DNA of 64,000 bases. Source: Datura wrightii (taxonomy: Eukaryota > Streptophyta > Magnoliopsida > Solanales > Solanaceae). The stretch covers positions 35,673,001-35,737,000 of the forward strand of contig JASDFA010000019.1 of the NCBI GenBank assembly GCA_035772735.1. Reading direction: 5' to 3'. The notes beneath the pieces are model-generated. The model saw only the letters and a list, made by a program, of their open reading frames with translations. It was not told where the DNA came from and searched no databases. A program made the translations under genes and the position numbers. Positions 22,917-33,679 of the stretch are shown here, in pieces (position 1 is the stretch's first letter; every line of letters starts with the position of its first letter).

Positions 22917-25480
22917 TTGAACTATTTCTTGTCCTCAAGAAAAGCATTCACTCACAAAGAAGAATTGACTTAAGCTTATCACATCATGAGTGCTGCACAC
23001 AAGACCTTTAAGACTCAAGACAACACCGAAATCACACACAGACTCAAAAATTAAAAAAACTCAAACAAGTACACAAACTTCAATTGGCACCACCACAAGG
23101 ACTTGAGAAATATACTTATCATTCTTTCGATTAAAACTGGGGACATTTTCATTCACATCCAAACCAAAAAACATCTCAAGTCATTGACATTCAAAATTCA
23201 AGATTTGTCTAAAAGTTCATTGCACAACTTATTACATGCATACCTCTCAATTGAAATCAAGTCTTTCACATTTTACTCCACGGATATAATGTCACTCACC
23301 ACAAGAGAGAATTCCACTCATATTCATGCAATTTTAAAAAATAGGGATTATAAGATAATGCAAATATGCTCAGTCTCTCAAGGATATTCAAGTGTGCACC
23401 CATCGAACCATAGGCTTCCCCTTCATGTAACTCACCACTAATGTAGAGTTGCTAAACTTGGAATCACTAAGGACTTGCAGGTCATAATGAAGGCTAGGGG
23501 GTAAGGATAAGACATCTTTTAGTTCTATTGACTAGAACTACCTAATGCCTTTGGGATACATATCAAACATCCCACTAACACATAGCGAGTCAACTTCAAG
23601 TTTATCTCTTCTTTTTCAAAATCCAAATTTCCTAAAATGGGCCATCTTTTTAACACCTTCAATTATTTTCATCAAGCCTCTTCTCTACGAGAGATAGAAC
23701 CATTCAATTCATTTCTTTCTTCTTTTGACCAAAGGTTTTCAACTAGCTATTTTGTTTTTACATCAAGCAATTCATGCTGCCTCATATTGAAGTTCACTTC
23801 TTTTTTTCCTTTTGTGCATATCCCCAAACATAGGCTTTTGCCTATATCACATTTCATTTTTTATCCCCAAACCTTGGGCCTCAAGCCCCCATTTTTCTTT
23901 TATCACAAGCAATTAGGGAGGAACGAGTGCCAAAGTAGAGATTCACAAAGGATTTAAGGTTTTTAATGAGGTTTTCAAAGAAAAGGCTTAATGATAAAAA
24001 ATTGGTTAACTAGGATCAATGTTCAAGGAGGTCATTGTTTTTGGTGAAGTAACCATCCAAGAAGGGCCTAAGGTCATCTCCCAAGTTCAGCTACATCTAG
24101 AATTTCTCCTTGAATCACATTCGAGGCAAGTTCTAGATGATAAGCATACACAAGAATCAAACAAAACCTTACCATACAAGGCATCATACTCTAATGAGTC
24201 TAGCCATTCTCAAGTTCAATTCAAAGGCATGACCTTGAAAAGATATTTTGAGTTTCGTGCACTCGTTTAGTGAATAAAAAAGCCAAATAAAAAATGTAGA
24301 TATCATGACAAGAGAATGCTCTTTTTCAAATTCATTTGCCCTTTTATCTCAAAAATCACATTGCTTACGCCAAGTAAATTGTTTTTTGGTGGTACCGCTA
24401 AAAATGAGTAAATTAAGGACTCAAAAGGATAACCTAAACTTGGCATTTTCCCTTAAGAAAGTTACCTCAATCTATCATAAGGAAATATCACTCGGCTCGA
24501 CACAAAAATAACATAAAGAACTTTGCTCCTTGGGAAAGAACCGTGCTATAAATAAAATCCTCAGAGTTTATTCACTAACTACTATCTACAAGAAAATGCT
24601 AAATAGAAAGAAATGATGATTTTCCCATAAGAATGAAACCAATCTATCATAGAGCCAAATCATGCATCACTAACGAGTGAGTTACTCAAACTTCGTTCCC
24701 TATGAAAATAACACATTGTCCTCAATTCACAAGGTTGAACAAAATAAGGGAAGAATGGGTGAGAAAACTCCCTGGACCAGTAGAGGCATCTGTGAGCCGT
24801 ACATTGGGACTTGCGGCCATGCAACACGTGTGTGAAGGAAACTTTATGCACCGGAAGCTTCAGTGGTCTGTCCAAGAACATGTGCCAGACCTATGTACTG
24901 CACATTTGGATCTGCTATCACAGATAAGGCGAACATGCATCACTTTTGAGAATTTTTCTTTTAGGTATTCTGGTTGACACATGCGCCGAATCTACGTGCA
25001 GCATATTTTGGATATGTGTTTCGCAAGTCTAGCACAGGTGCCTCATTTTATCTCCTTCTACTGTTTGTCACATTTCAAACCTTTTACAACCCTGCACAAG
25101 CAAAAAAAACACAGATGTAAAGTAAAAAGAGATTAAGAACACTTGGGTTGACTCCAAAGAAGCACTTGATTTAACGTCGTGGCTCGATGTCATCAATTTT
25201 ACCACTTTTCTTTCTACTTTGAACTTATGAATTGCCCCCTAATTTCTTTTTCACTTTTCTACTCTGGTCAAGGGGTGGTGGTGTAAAAATAGTTGCACCA
25301 AGAGATAGATGTCGCATCTTGCACTTCTTGGCCCTTAAAGGAGGAAACTTATTGGCATGACAAACTTTAAGATGAAGCTACTTTGATCTTCCTCTTCAAC
25401 TTCCTCCATAAACTTGGTTGCCTCAAATTTTGTATCTTTAATCAAGTATAATATTGAAAAATTACTGGAGTGAGGTTGGG
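22917..25480 (-). other. Interior of Athila-type element, no gene seen
   Basis: Only short unsupported frames occur on either strand. A GC-richer island at about 24740-25000 holds words resembling those in the LTR (CTGTGAGCCG, TTGCGGCCATGC, ATCTGCTATCACAGAT) and may be a decayed copy of the LTR promoter-side array. Confidence 0.5.
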
Positions 25481-25488
25481 TTGGTTGG

Positions 25489-25797
25489 TTAACAAATATC
25501 CCTTAAATCTTCAAAGTCCATCTTTCCCTCATCTTCATAGGGAGATGATTCAAAATTCCCACCCACGACCAGTTGATGTTGAACATTGTATGTCTCCATC
25601 GTAACATTGTTTAAGTTGGCTTCAACTTGTTGAGCACCAATTTCTATTAGCTCCAGTTTTTGATTTTGCTCAGTATGGTCAAGTTTTGCTTCATGATGGA
25701 AATTTTGTAAGGCTGGTGAACATTCACCCATGGAAAAATCCATGTTTTGGATAACTTCCTCATCATCATGTTGGACTTTTTCCCATGAATCAGTCAA
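25489..25797 (-). pseudogene. Degenerate frame downstream of gag-like ORF
   Basis: A 102-codon frame that is acidic and rich in Glu, Gln and Asp. It could be the C-terminal part of the gag-like protein started at 26296, separated by stops. I see no domain I can name. The next 150 bp leftward would encode a basic segment in the same direction, which fits one decayed coding region running from about 26300 to 25180. Confidence 0.4.
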
Positions 25798-25950
25798 GAC
25801 TAAGCCCTAGTATCCACTCCTCCTTGTTATGCTTCTAAATATCTCCTCAACTTCACTTATTGAGAACTAGAGATTTCTTTTTGTGGGGTAGACAATTTCA
25901 TGGGCATTGGGAGTCGACATCCTTTGCTAAAAAAAACTTGAAGCATGCTT

Positions 25951-26296
25951 TCATATGTTCATATGTCGTGCTTTATCCTTCACATACCATGTCATCATTC
26001 CTATCAAAGTCAAATGCAAAACTAATATTTTTGTTATAGTAGCTAGGTCGATAAGTGAAGTAATTGGGACAATCACCCCATTGTCCACCATGACCACCAC
26101 ATAAAGTGCAATCATACCCATCATAGAAGTGAGAAGGTGCACACATCTCTCTTCTAGGGTCATATCCATAATCTTTCCATAAATGGGGTCCTCCACAATA
26201 TGGACATGGGCCATCAAGATATGGGTTGCTATTACCAAACCCCTTTCCATTCCATGATGCCATAGTAAAAATAAAAACTAATGAAAATAAAAACAA
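25951..26296 (-). pseudogene. Small gag-like ORF with zinc-knuckle-like motifs
   Basis: The main frame (25973-26296, 107 codons; MASWNGKGFG.. is the likely real start) begins about 55 bp inside the primer site, the position of gag. It has two cysteine-rich units: CPYCGGPHLW followed later by CTLCGGHGGQWGDC. Both resemble the C-x2-C-x4-H-x4-C knuckles of gag proteins but neither is a perfect match. I recall repeated CGGPH-type motifs in large non-autonomous elements of plants. RNA packaging is a reasonable guess, not shown. It ends at a stop with further weak coding beyond. Confidence 0.5.
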
Positions 26297-26352
26297 AGCA
26301 AGATGAAATACAAGTTTTAATCAATAAACAAAAAATGGCAATCACATCTTAA

Positions 26353-26370
26353 TCTTCGGCAATGACGCTA
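26353..26370 (-). other. Primer-binding site, Athila type, with five transitions
   Basis: The minus strand reads TAGCGTCATTGCCGAAGA. It matches the site of the Athila-like element at 49436 (TGGCGCCGTTGCCGGGGA) at 13 of 18 positions. All five differences are C-to-T or G-to-A, as expected from deamination of methylated cytosine. Confidence 0.75.
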
Positions 26371-26376
26371 TTTTTT

Positions 26377-27581
26377 TGATAACGCTCAATACTACTCTCC
26401 CTTTTAAAGGAGATGGCTGCGGTCACTATCAAAAAACAAATTTCCAATGAGTGTTGGGGTTGAATCCCACATAGATTGAGAAGACATGATCCAGAAATCA
26501 TGAATGAACTCAAACTAGCTAGCGTCATATCTATACAACATAATGTAAATTCTGGGGGGAAAATGAAGTAGGTATCAACTTCCAATTATAAAACAAAGCA
26601 GGGGCAAGTGACTTGTTGCAATCAATGAGAGCGACTAGGGGTGTGCATTTGATGGAGCGTTGACTTGATAGGGATTGATTGAAGTACCTTAGATTTGATT
26701 AGATCATTGAGAGCTTTGATTATGGATACACCCTTGTTTCTCAACCAAAAGAATGTGTTTACCTTGGGTTTGTCAAACCCCAAAGCCAATAAATAAACAA
26801 TCAACAAAGCTTGAGAAAGGGTTAAACTATCTCTAGCCATAACCCTTTAATGGAGTATGAGTATGGGTCTTGACTATTTCTAGCTCAAGGCCAAGCATGA
26901 TACACCCAATTCCTCACTATTGAATCCTCACTAAAACATCACTTCTCTCTTTCAAGCAAAAACAAGATAAGAAAGATAAATTAATATTTGCAACCATCAA
27001 TTATTGAATTAAAACTTGTAGGAAATAATAGATCCATCCTTACTACTCAAACTAAGAATAATTCATCAACATCCAATCAAATCTAGACACCCATCATGCA
27101 CACACACCACTAGCAAGAAATTTAGCTACTCATAAGTAAAGAGAGAGAAATTATACCAATAAGGAATTCTTCTAAATTCATTATGTTAAGTAAGTAATTT
27201 CTAGCTTAAGGTATAGAATAATGGAGTTCTTGCCCAATGGAAATTGAAGAAGACGAAGTAATTGTACTTTACTTTTTGTCTCTATGAACTTCTCTCTACA
27301 AATTCAAAGACTATCCATGACATAATGTGTGTATGTACAAATTGGGGTAAAATCTAAAAATTTCTTGTGCATAGCTTCCCAAAATTTCTTTTGAAAGCTT
27401 CTAGGAATGTGGTTGCCTTTCTGGACATTTTTACCCTTGAACAATGATGAGGGTAACTTGCTTTTCATCTACATTTTGTACATGCAAATCTGCGGCTCAC
27501 AGATTAAAAGGATGTCCAAAACAGTCTTCTATAATGCTATCATTGTAAGTAGATGCAAATCTGCGGCAAGAAGATGACAAG
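26377..27581 (-). repeat. 5' LTR of Athila-type non-autonomous element, truncated
   Basis: On + it begins TGATAACGCTCAATAC, which is the true CA end of the LTR on the minus strand. It parallels 21465 to about 22680. The last 225 bp or so (the U3 start on the minus strand) are missing because an inverted LTR begins at 27582. Confidence 0.75.
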
Positions 27582-27706
27582 TGATGAGTTGGTAATTTAC
27601 CAACTCATTAGGCTTTTAAACATGAGTTTTTGATTGGTTTTCAAGTCATTTGAAAGGATTCTATGCTCTTTCTCTTTAGTTTTTGCAGGCATTTAACTTA
27701 TGAAGA
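27582..27706 (+). repeat. Inverted LTR of same Athila-type family, first segment
   Basis: This starts TGATGAGTTGG and carries a 10-bp perfect inverted repeat (GAGTTGGTAA with one central base). It then runs parallel to the reverse complement of 22760-22905 (shared TTTTGCAGGCATTT). It is cut at 27706 by a gypsy LTR. Confidence 0.65.
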
Positions 27707-29920
27707 TGTCACGACACGAACGTACACCCGGATCGTAGACACGGGACAAGGAGCCCAGAGAGACCCCAAGTCAACCCATGGCATGAGCATACATCTAATG
27801 CAATCACATAAGCGGAAGACTTAACATATGAAAACGTAAACATGTCATAAATACAAAGAAAGAACAATACATAATCCATACACGACGGGTGAATACAACT
27901 AGTAGTTTGAAAAGCCTCTAATCATGATAGACGGGTTGATGGGACAACTCCCCAACTAACCCTACGATACTAAAACTGAAAGAGAAACAATAGAGTCTGA
28001 ACATGTGGCCCTCGAAACATGAGGACTCACCAAATAAGCTGATGACAAACTTTGAGAAGCTACTGAAGAGGGTGAGCCTGAGAGTCGGGTCCTGTATCAT
28101 GAAACGATACAACATAGAAAGTATGCGGTCAGTACATGGAATGGATTGAGTATGCAAGGTAAGTAAAATGGACATTTTAAACATATAAAAACTCATAAAT
28201 GATTATAAGAGTAGGACTTTATGCTCAAATCATAAATATCATATATAAAGTAAGGCTCAAAGTTTTCAAAACATTCGTAATGCAATCGTTATCATAATCA
28301 TAAGAGGAAAGATTTATTGAACATAACTTGAGCCAATATACATAATCATAAACATGCATAAATCATGAGGAGCAGTGGGAGATTCTCTTAACTGATATAC
28401 CCCATATGAGCACACATGAAGCCCGACTTGTGACCCTAGTCGGGAGGGTGTTCGTACCTTGCCAAGGGTAAAACCATGAAAGGCGTGATCACACATGATA
28501 AGGGCCAATTGGGCCAGGGACAGTCATGAAGGGTCCCAAAATACCTACGGTGGCACGTAGTTTATGAGATTCGGGGCAGAACCTAGGCCATGAACCTAGG
28601 CCATGAACCTACTCAGTGTTCGATACTACTCCAAAACATATATAGTTCTCATAGTATAACATGCATGGATTCATGGGCTAGTTAAATCATGATAATCATA
28701 AACATGCTTGTACATACGTCAATTAGCCATGAATCAAGGTCCGTGAGTCGGCCAAAAATATAATTCATGATTCCTAAGGTTCATACACACTTGTAGATCA
28801 TGCATATAGCTTGAATTTCATAAAATCATAATGGGTAACATAATAAATTCATGATTTAAATCATAATTCATACTGGGCTTATAGATATCAGCAATGAGTA
28901 AGTAGATCATAAATTGATTCATCATGGGGCATGCATAATTAGGCTTAAATTCATAGAACTTCCAAATCAATAATATTATAATTAATTTAAACCACAAAAG
29001 TTGATTAAGTCCCATAGATTATGATAAGATTTTAAAATCACTTAACCCATAATCAATCATTAGAGTTTAAGTAAATCAAATTCAAAAGCCCATGAGTTTT
29101 TGTTGAAATCTTTGTAAAATCATAAAGGAGGGACATGGGTGTGGAAGAAATCACCCATTGATAGCCTTACATACCTGGGAATATCTGATTCTTAACTTTC
29201 CTTGATTACCCAAGGATGAAACTTAAAGAATTGAAGAGAAGAGCCTAGAATCTCCTTTGATTGCCTCTCACTATTCTTACATGCATGAATGAAGAGAAAA
29301 ATGAAATAAACCCCTTTAAATTTCGCTATTCATAACCCAAAACGTCGTAGTTTAGGCCTTAGGATCTTAGAAAATTAGGAAAAGGCCCTTACTATTTCGC
29401 AAAAAATAACTGCCAGGTGGTCCTAACGGACGACTCGACAGATCATCACTAGCCCAAATGACTCGTTATGTCGCTTGTCAGGTACACCGATAATCAAAAC
29501 TCCTGGGCTCATAATGGATCATTTAACGGCTCATCGAGTCGTGGTCACCAATCGTCAAGTACACTGCCTCTATCATATCACTTTCCTTGTATCTCATCCC
29601 ATGACACACATCACGACTTTTCGCCAGACATGACGAGTCGTGGCCTCCTCCCGTTAAATACACTGGTCGACTTCTTCCATTATTCTTCACCCTCACCCCA
29701 CGGCTGACTTGATGACTCATGGTGACTGACCACGAGTCATTCCCACACCCGTGGGGACCCCCACACTTCATTTCCTCTAGGCCTCCCCAAGTGTCACCTG
29801 ACGACTTGTGGGATCTTCTCACGAGTCGTCCAATGACTCGTCCTGCAACTGAAGCACTATTTCCATTTTTTTCCCCGTTTCAACTTCCAGGTCCGATCTT
29901 TGAGCACTCGGGGTATAACA
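27707..29920 (-). repeat. 3' LTR of first nested chromovirus
   Basis: On + it begins TGTCACGACACGAACG and ends CTCGGGGTATAACA. It matches 33680-35871 closely. The segment 29400-29850 is an array of ACGAGTCGT words. A possible TATA-like element on the minus strand (TTTAAAGG) lies near 29318-29330. Confidence 0.88.
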
Positions 29921-29936
29921 ATATCTACCCCTTGGA
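29921..29936 (-). other. Polypurine tract of first nested chromovirus
   Basis: The minus strand reads CCAAGGGGTAGATAT before the 3' LTR start TGTTATACCCC. One T interrupts the purine run. Confidence 0.75.
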
Positions 29937-30165
29937 AACATTCATCCTCAAATGTTAGAAACACACAGAAACTTAGAAACATGCAATCATCATATACAAA
30001 TACTGATTATTTAAACTGAAAACTAACGGAATGACTACCTCCGAAAATAACTACATAGCTGAACTGAATTCAGACACCACATACATCTATCATAACATAA
30101 ATCAAACTTGTGCAGATGATTTGAACATGGAAACTGATTAGAAAATTAGGGAAACAATGGATACC

Positions 30166-31685
30166 TCAAACTGAAACTAAGTCGGTAAGGAACGGGTGAG
30201 GGTATTTAGCCATCATGGCCGCTTCGGCTTCCCACGTAGCTCCCTCAACATGCTGGTTTCTCCATAACACCTTCACCGAAGCTACTTCTTTGTTCCATTG
30301 CCTCCGAACCTGGTGATCCAATATTGCAACCAGAATTTCCTCATAACTAAGCAATTCTTTACGCCAACGCTATCCAGCGGGACTACTAAAACTGGATCAC
30401 CCAAGCACTTTTTCAGGAGCGACACAAAAAATACGAGATGCACAGAAGATAACTCTGATGCCAAGTCCAACTCATACACTACCTTACCAATTCTTCTCAT
30501 AACCCGATAGGGACCAACATAGTGGGGACTGAGTTTTCCTTTCTTTTAGAATTGCATGACTCCTTTCATGGGAGACACCTTCAGAAATACCCAATGGTCC
30601 ACCTTAAACTCCAATTCTCTCCTCCTCACATCAGCATATGACTTTTGACGACTTTGGGTAGTTTTCAGCTTGTCCTTTATCAATTGAACCTTCACCATAG
30701 CCTCGTGAACCGAATCTAGACCTATCATAGCTGCCTCACCAACCTCAAACCATCCGATGGGAGATCTACACCTGCGCCCATAGAGAGCCTCGAGCGGTGC
30801 CATTTGGATACTGGGGTGATAGCTGTTATTGTAAGAAAACTCGATTAAGGGAAAATAATCATCCCAACTACCTTTGAAATCCATTACATATGCTCTCAAC
30901 ATGTCCTCGAGAGTATGGATTGTCCGCTCCGCCTGACCATCCATTTGCGGATGAAATGCTGTGCGGAGTTTAACCTGAATCCTAAGCCCCTTTTGAAAGG
31001 ACCGCCAAAACTTGGAGGTAAACTGAGTACTTTGGTCTGAAATAATAGACAAGGGCACTCCATGAAGCTGAATCATCTCCCGAACATACAATTTGGCATA
31101 ATCATCTGCTGCATCTGTGGTTTTGACCGGTAGGAATTATGCAGCCTTGGTCAACCTGTCAACCACCACCCAAATATAATCGTAGTGTTGGCGAGTACGA
31201 GGTAGGCCTATAATGAAATACATATTGATCTCTTCACACTTCCAAGTGGGAATGCTAATATCCTGAAGTACGCCTCCCGGCCTTTGATGATCGACTTTCA
31301 CTTGCTGAAAATTCAAGCACTCGGCTACAATTTCTACAATATACTTCTTCAGGTTGTTCCACCAATAAATTTCTCGCAAATCATGATACATCTTGGTGGA
31401 AACCAGATGGATAGAATACTTGGGTCCATAAGCCTCGCACAAATGTCCAACTCCTCAATCATCAATATCTAAAACATATAAGCGACCTTGGTACCGAAGC
31501 ACACCATCTCCCCCTTGGGAGAAGACCTCCACCTTCTGACTTTGAATGGCTTCCATCAGCTTTACCAAAATTGGATCCTCATCTTGTATAGCTTTCACGT
31601 CCGTCATCAAAGACAATTCTGATCTGTTCCGCACAACAACACCGCCATCGGTTAAGTTGACCAATCGAACTCCTAAAGTTTTCTG
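30166..31685 (-). pseudogene. Gypsy integrase and chromodomain, broken
   Basis: Reading leftward from 31685, the RNase H-integrase linker comes first (VNLTDGGVVVRN, LRYQGRLYV). The HHCC zinc-binding segment follows (STKMYHDLREIYWW). The integrase core is next, with catalytic Asp in VVVDRLTK, Asp in IISDQSTQF and Glu in GQAERTIHTLED. Then come the GPY-like segment (KLSPHYVGPYR) and a chromodomain tail (VKVLWRNQHVEGATWEAEA) near residue 40 of the last frame. Frames change or stop near 31450, 31137, 30546 (a TAG where a Gly codon is expected) and 30350. All three catalytic residues survive. The chromodomain would direct integration toward modified histones, as is known for chromoviruses. Confidence 0.88.
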
Positions 31686-31689
31686 TCAA

Positions 31690-32850
31690 GAATTCTTAGT
31701 TGTCCAACTCCTAAGCCTCCATCCTTTATGCTTAATACCATGACAAATACGCAATGCGCTTTAATCCACCCGAAATTCACCCAAACTCTTCAGGTCACAA
31801 TTCAAATACGCATTTCAAATCCTGAAACCCACTCTGGACCGGTTGGAACCATGAAGTTACCCACATAAGGTTGCTCGGCCCCGACTTAACATGGTCACAT
31901 CTAGCTTCCTCAAAACTTATAAATTCAACCCGAGGTTCAAATCACTCTCCAATCACCTCATAATCCATGAAAACTACCAAACTGAATCATAGCTCACCAT
32001 CCAGAACTAATCAAGCTTTCAAAATCCAACTTCGAGCTTCGCAACCTAGATTGTTGACATTGGTCGGTCCTCAACTTCAAACCCTTCAAATAAATCGAAT
32101 GTCTCACCCCAATCTTCATTAAATCATCTCAGAACAAAGTCTTCCACTTCCGCATGTCTGTAACAACCGAGTAATGATATGGAAAGGTTCATCCTAGGAA
32201 AGCGGATCGACAATCACAAAATGACCATATGGCTCGCTACAGTTCTAGGCTTGGTTAATAACTGGGCTTCCTGTACTAGGTCCAGTATCTATGGTGGGGA
32301 TAGGGAGTTATCCTAAACTTACACGTCTTAACCAAAATTTCCATCATGGGGAGCATCCTTAGGATTTAGAGTAAAGGAATCATGAGCAAGAACGTGTAAG
32401 AAGCCTAATCTTGGCATATACTTGATATAGAACCATCTCATGAACTGATAGAACAAACTTTGGCGACTGAATTCCTAGGGCTGAGTGTGCTAAGAAACAT
32501 GGGTTCACATACATAACAAGAGTCATGACATGAAACAGAATGGGTAATATTGGAATCATGGACGGACGGGGTTACCTGCCATCTTAGGGGTCTGAACGTA
32601 AGTGTGAGTCGAGTGTAGCATCGAGCGATACGTAAGGCAACATCTAAAGAAGAAAGGAGGGACTATCCCCGAATACTATCCATAGGACTTCCTTACTAGA
32701 AACTCAAGACATGACTGGGCCCTCAGCTTACCATTCCCTCACCTCCCATGTGATAATCTCATCTTAAAATGCCCAAAGGGAATTGTACCTCTTACAGTAG
32801 TCCTCAAAACTAACAATCTGATAGGTACGAGGGGATAACTTATGACGTAC
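31690..32850 (-). other. Unexplained 1.15-kb stretch where protease-RT should be
   Basis: Between the gag knuckle and integrase I find no protease, RT or RNase H motif in any frame. The sequence is of ordinary composition, without tandem repeats. It could be a substituted segment acquired during template switching, or a very decayed remnant. Confidence 0.45.
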
Positions 32851-33472
32851 CTGAGACTACATCAGCAGTTGATCGCCATTCGCTCTTGATAACTGGTGCT
32901 GCTGAGGTGGGAAATTTGCTGGAGCTGATAGAGGAGGATTCAGAGCACGACCTTTCCGACCATCTCGCTTGGCTAAAGTGCAATCCCTATGTTTATGATC
33001 GAGTTGACCATAATAAAAACAAACATCTGAACCTTCCAAGCACTTCCCTCAGTGGTGCTTTCCGCAACGCCCGCAATTTGGGTAAGTAATCTCCCTCACC
33101 CGGGGCTTGTACCCCCCAGCTTGGACCAGAGACTTTTGACGGGTTTGACAGTGACTCCCACTACTCGACCCTTGTTGGGATATCTTAAGGTTCCCGTCCC
33201 TGATCCTCTTGTTTCCCCACTTGTTCCTTCTACACTCCCCAACCATACTCGAGTCACCAACATCCGGCGGACTCTCCTTTATGAGTCCTTGAATCCTAGT
33301 AGCTGCTGCCCCCGGTAGGGTTCACTGGTGCGATAGCCTGCTGGTTAGGCTAGGTGATCATAGCCCGCATCAACACTCTGAGAGCGGCTCCGAGCTCCGC
33401 ATCAGTAACTTTCATGGAGTCCATTGGCGATGGTGGCATTGGCTGACTCCCATAATTGTTCTGAGAAGACAT
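32851..33472 (-). pseudogene. Gypsy gag, core deleted
   Basis: The minus-strand ATG at 33472-33470 starts MSSQNNYGSQPMPPSPMDS, a plausible gag N-terminus about 200 bp inside the primer site. After about 43 codons a stop appears. The capsid core found in a complete gag is missing. The sequence passes almost directly to the basic linker (SQQGSSSGSHCQTRQK, near 33170) and the cysteine-rich part, ending with a zinc knuckle CFYYGQLDHKHRDC near 33010. In that knuckle the second Cys is replaced by Tyr. Several stops and frame changes occur. This could not give a working nucleocapsid. Confidence 0.75.
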
Positions 33473-33663
33473 GATTCTTCACACGCGTATAAAACGAGTT
33501 ATAAGAATAGGGAGACTTTTCATCTCACGACATAGATCATGAAAGAAGGGAACATTTCCTAAACGTCTAGTAGCCTCTTCATCATAAGTGTGGCACTCTT
33601 CAACCATGAAAAAGACTCTACTTAACGTGGCTTTCAGACTCCTTAGGACACTTCAAACCTATG

Positions 33664-33675
33664 GCTCTGCTACCA
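33664..33675 (-). other. Primer-binding site, initiator-Met type
   Basis: On + GCTCTGCTACCA, one mismatch from the complement of TGGTATCAGAGC. It lies four bases before the 5' LTR at 33680. Confidence 0.8.
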
Positions 33676-33679
33676 TGTT

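Larger units (their letters stand above)
21465..27581 (-). mobile_element. Athila-type non-autonomous element (LARD-like)
   Basis: Two same-direction repeats (21465-22905 and 26377-27581) enclose 3.47 kb without protease, RT or integrase. On the minus strand a primer site like that of Athila (tRNA-Asp type) lies six bases inside the 5' LTR, and a GTTTGGGGGTT tract lies directly before the 3' LTR. The interior holds small degenerate frames, one with zinc-knuckle-like motifs where gag belongs. It inserted in the integrase gene of the outer gypsy element. Its 5' LTR is itself cut at 27581 by an inverted LTR of the same family. Confidence 0.75.

Noticed and set aside
23103..24511. Several 70-110 codon + frames in the Athila-type interior
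   Set aside because: They are antisense to the element, low in complexity, and have no start context or domain.
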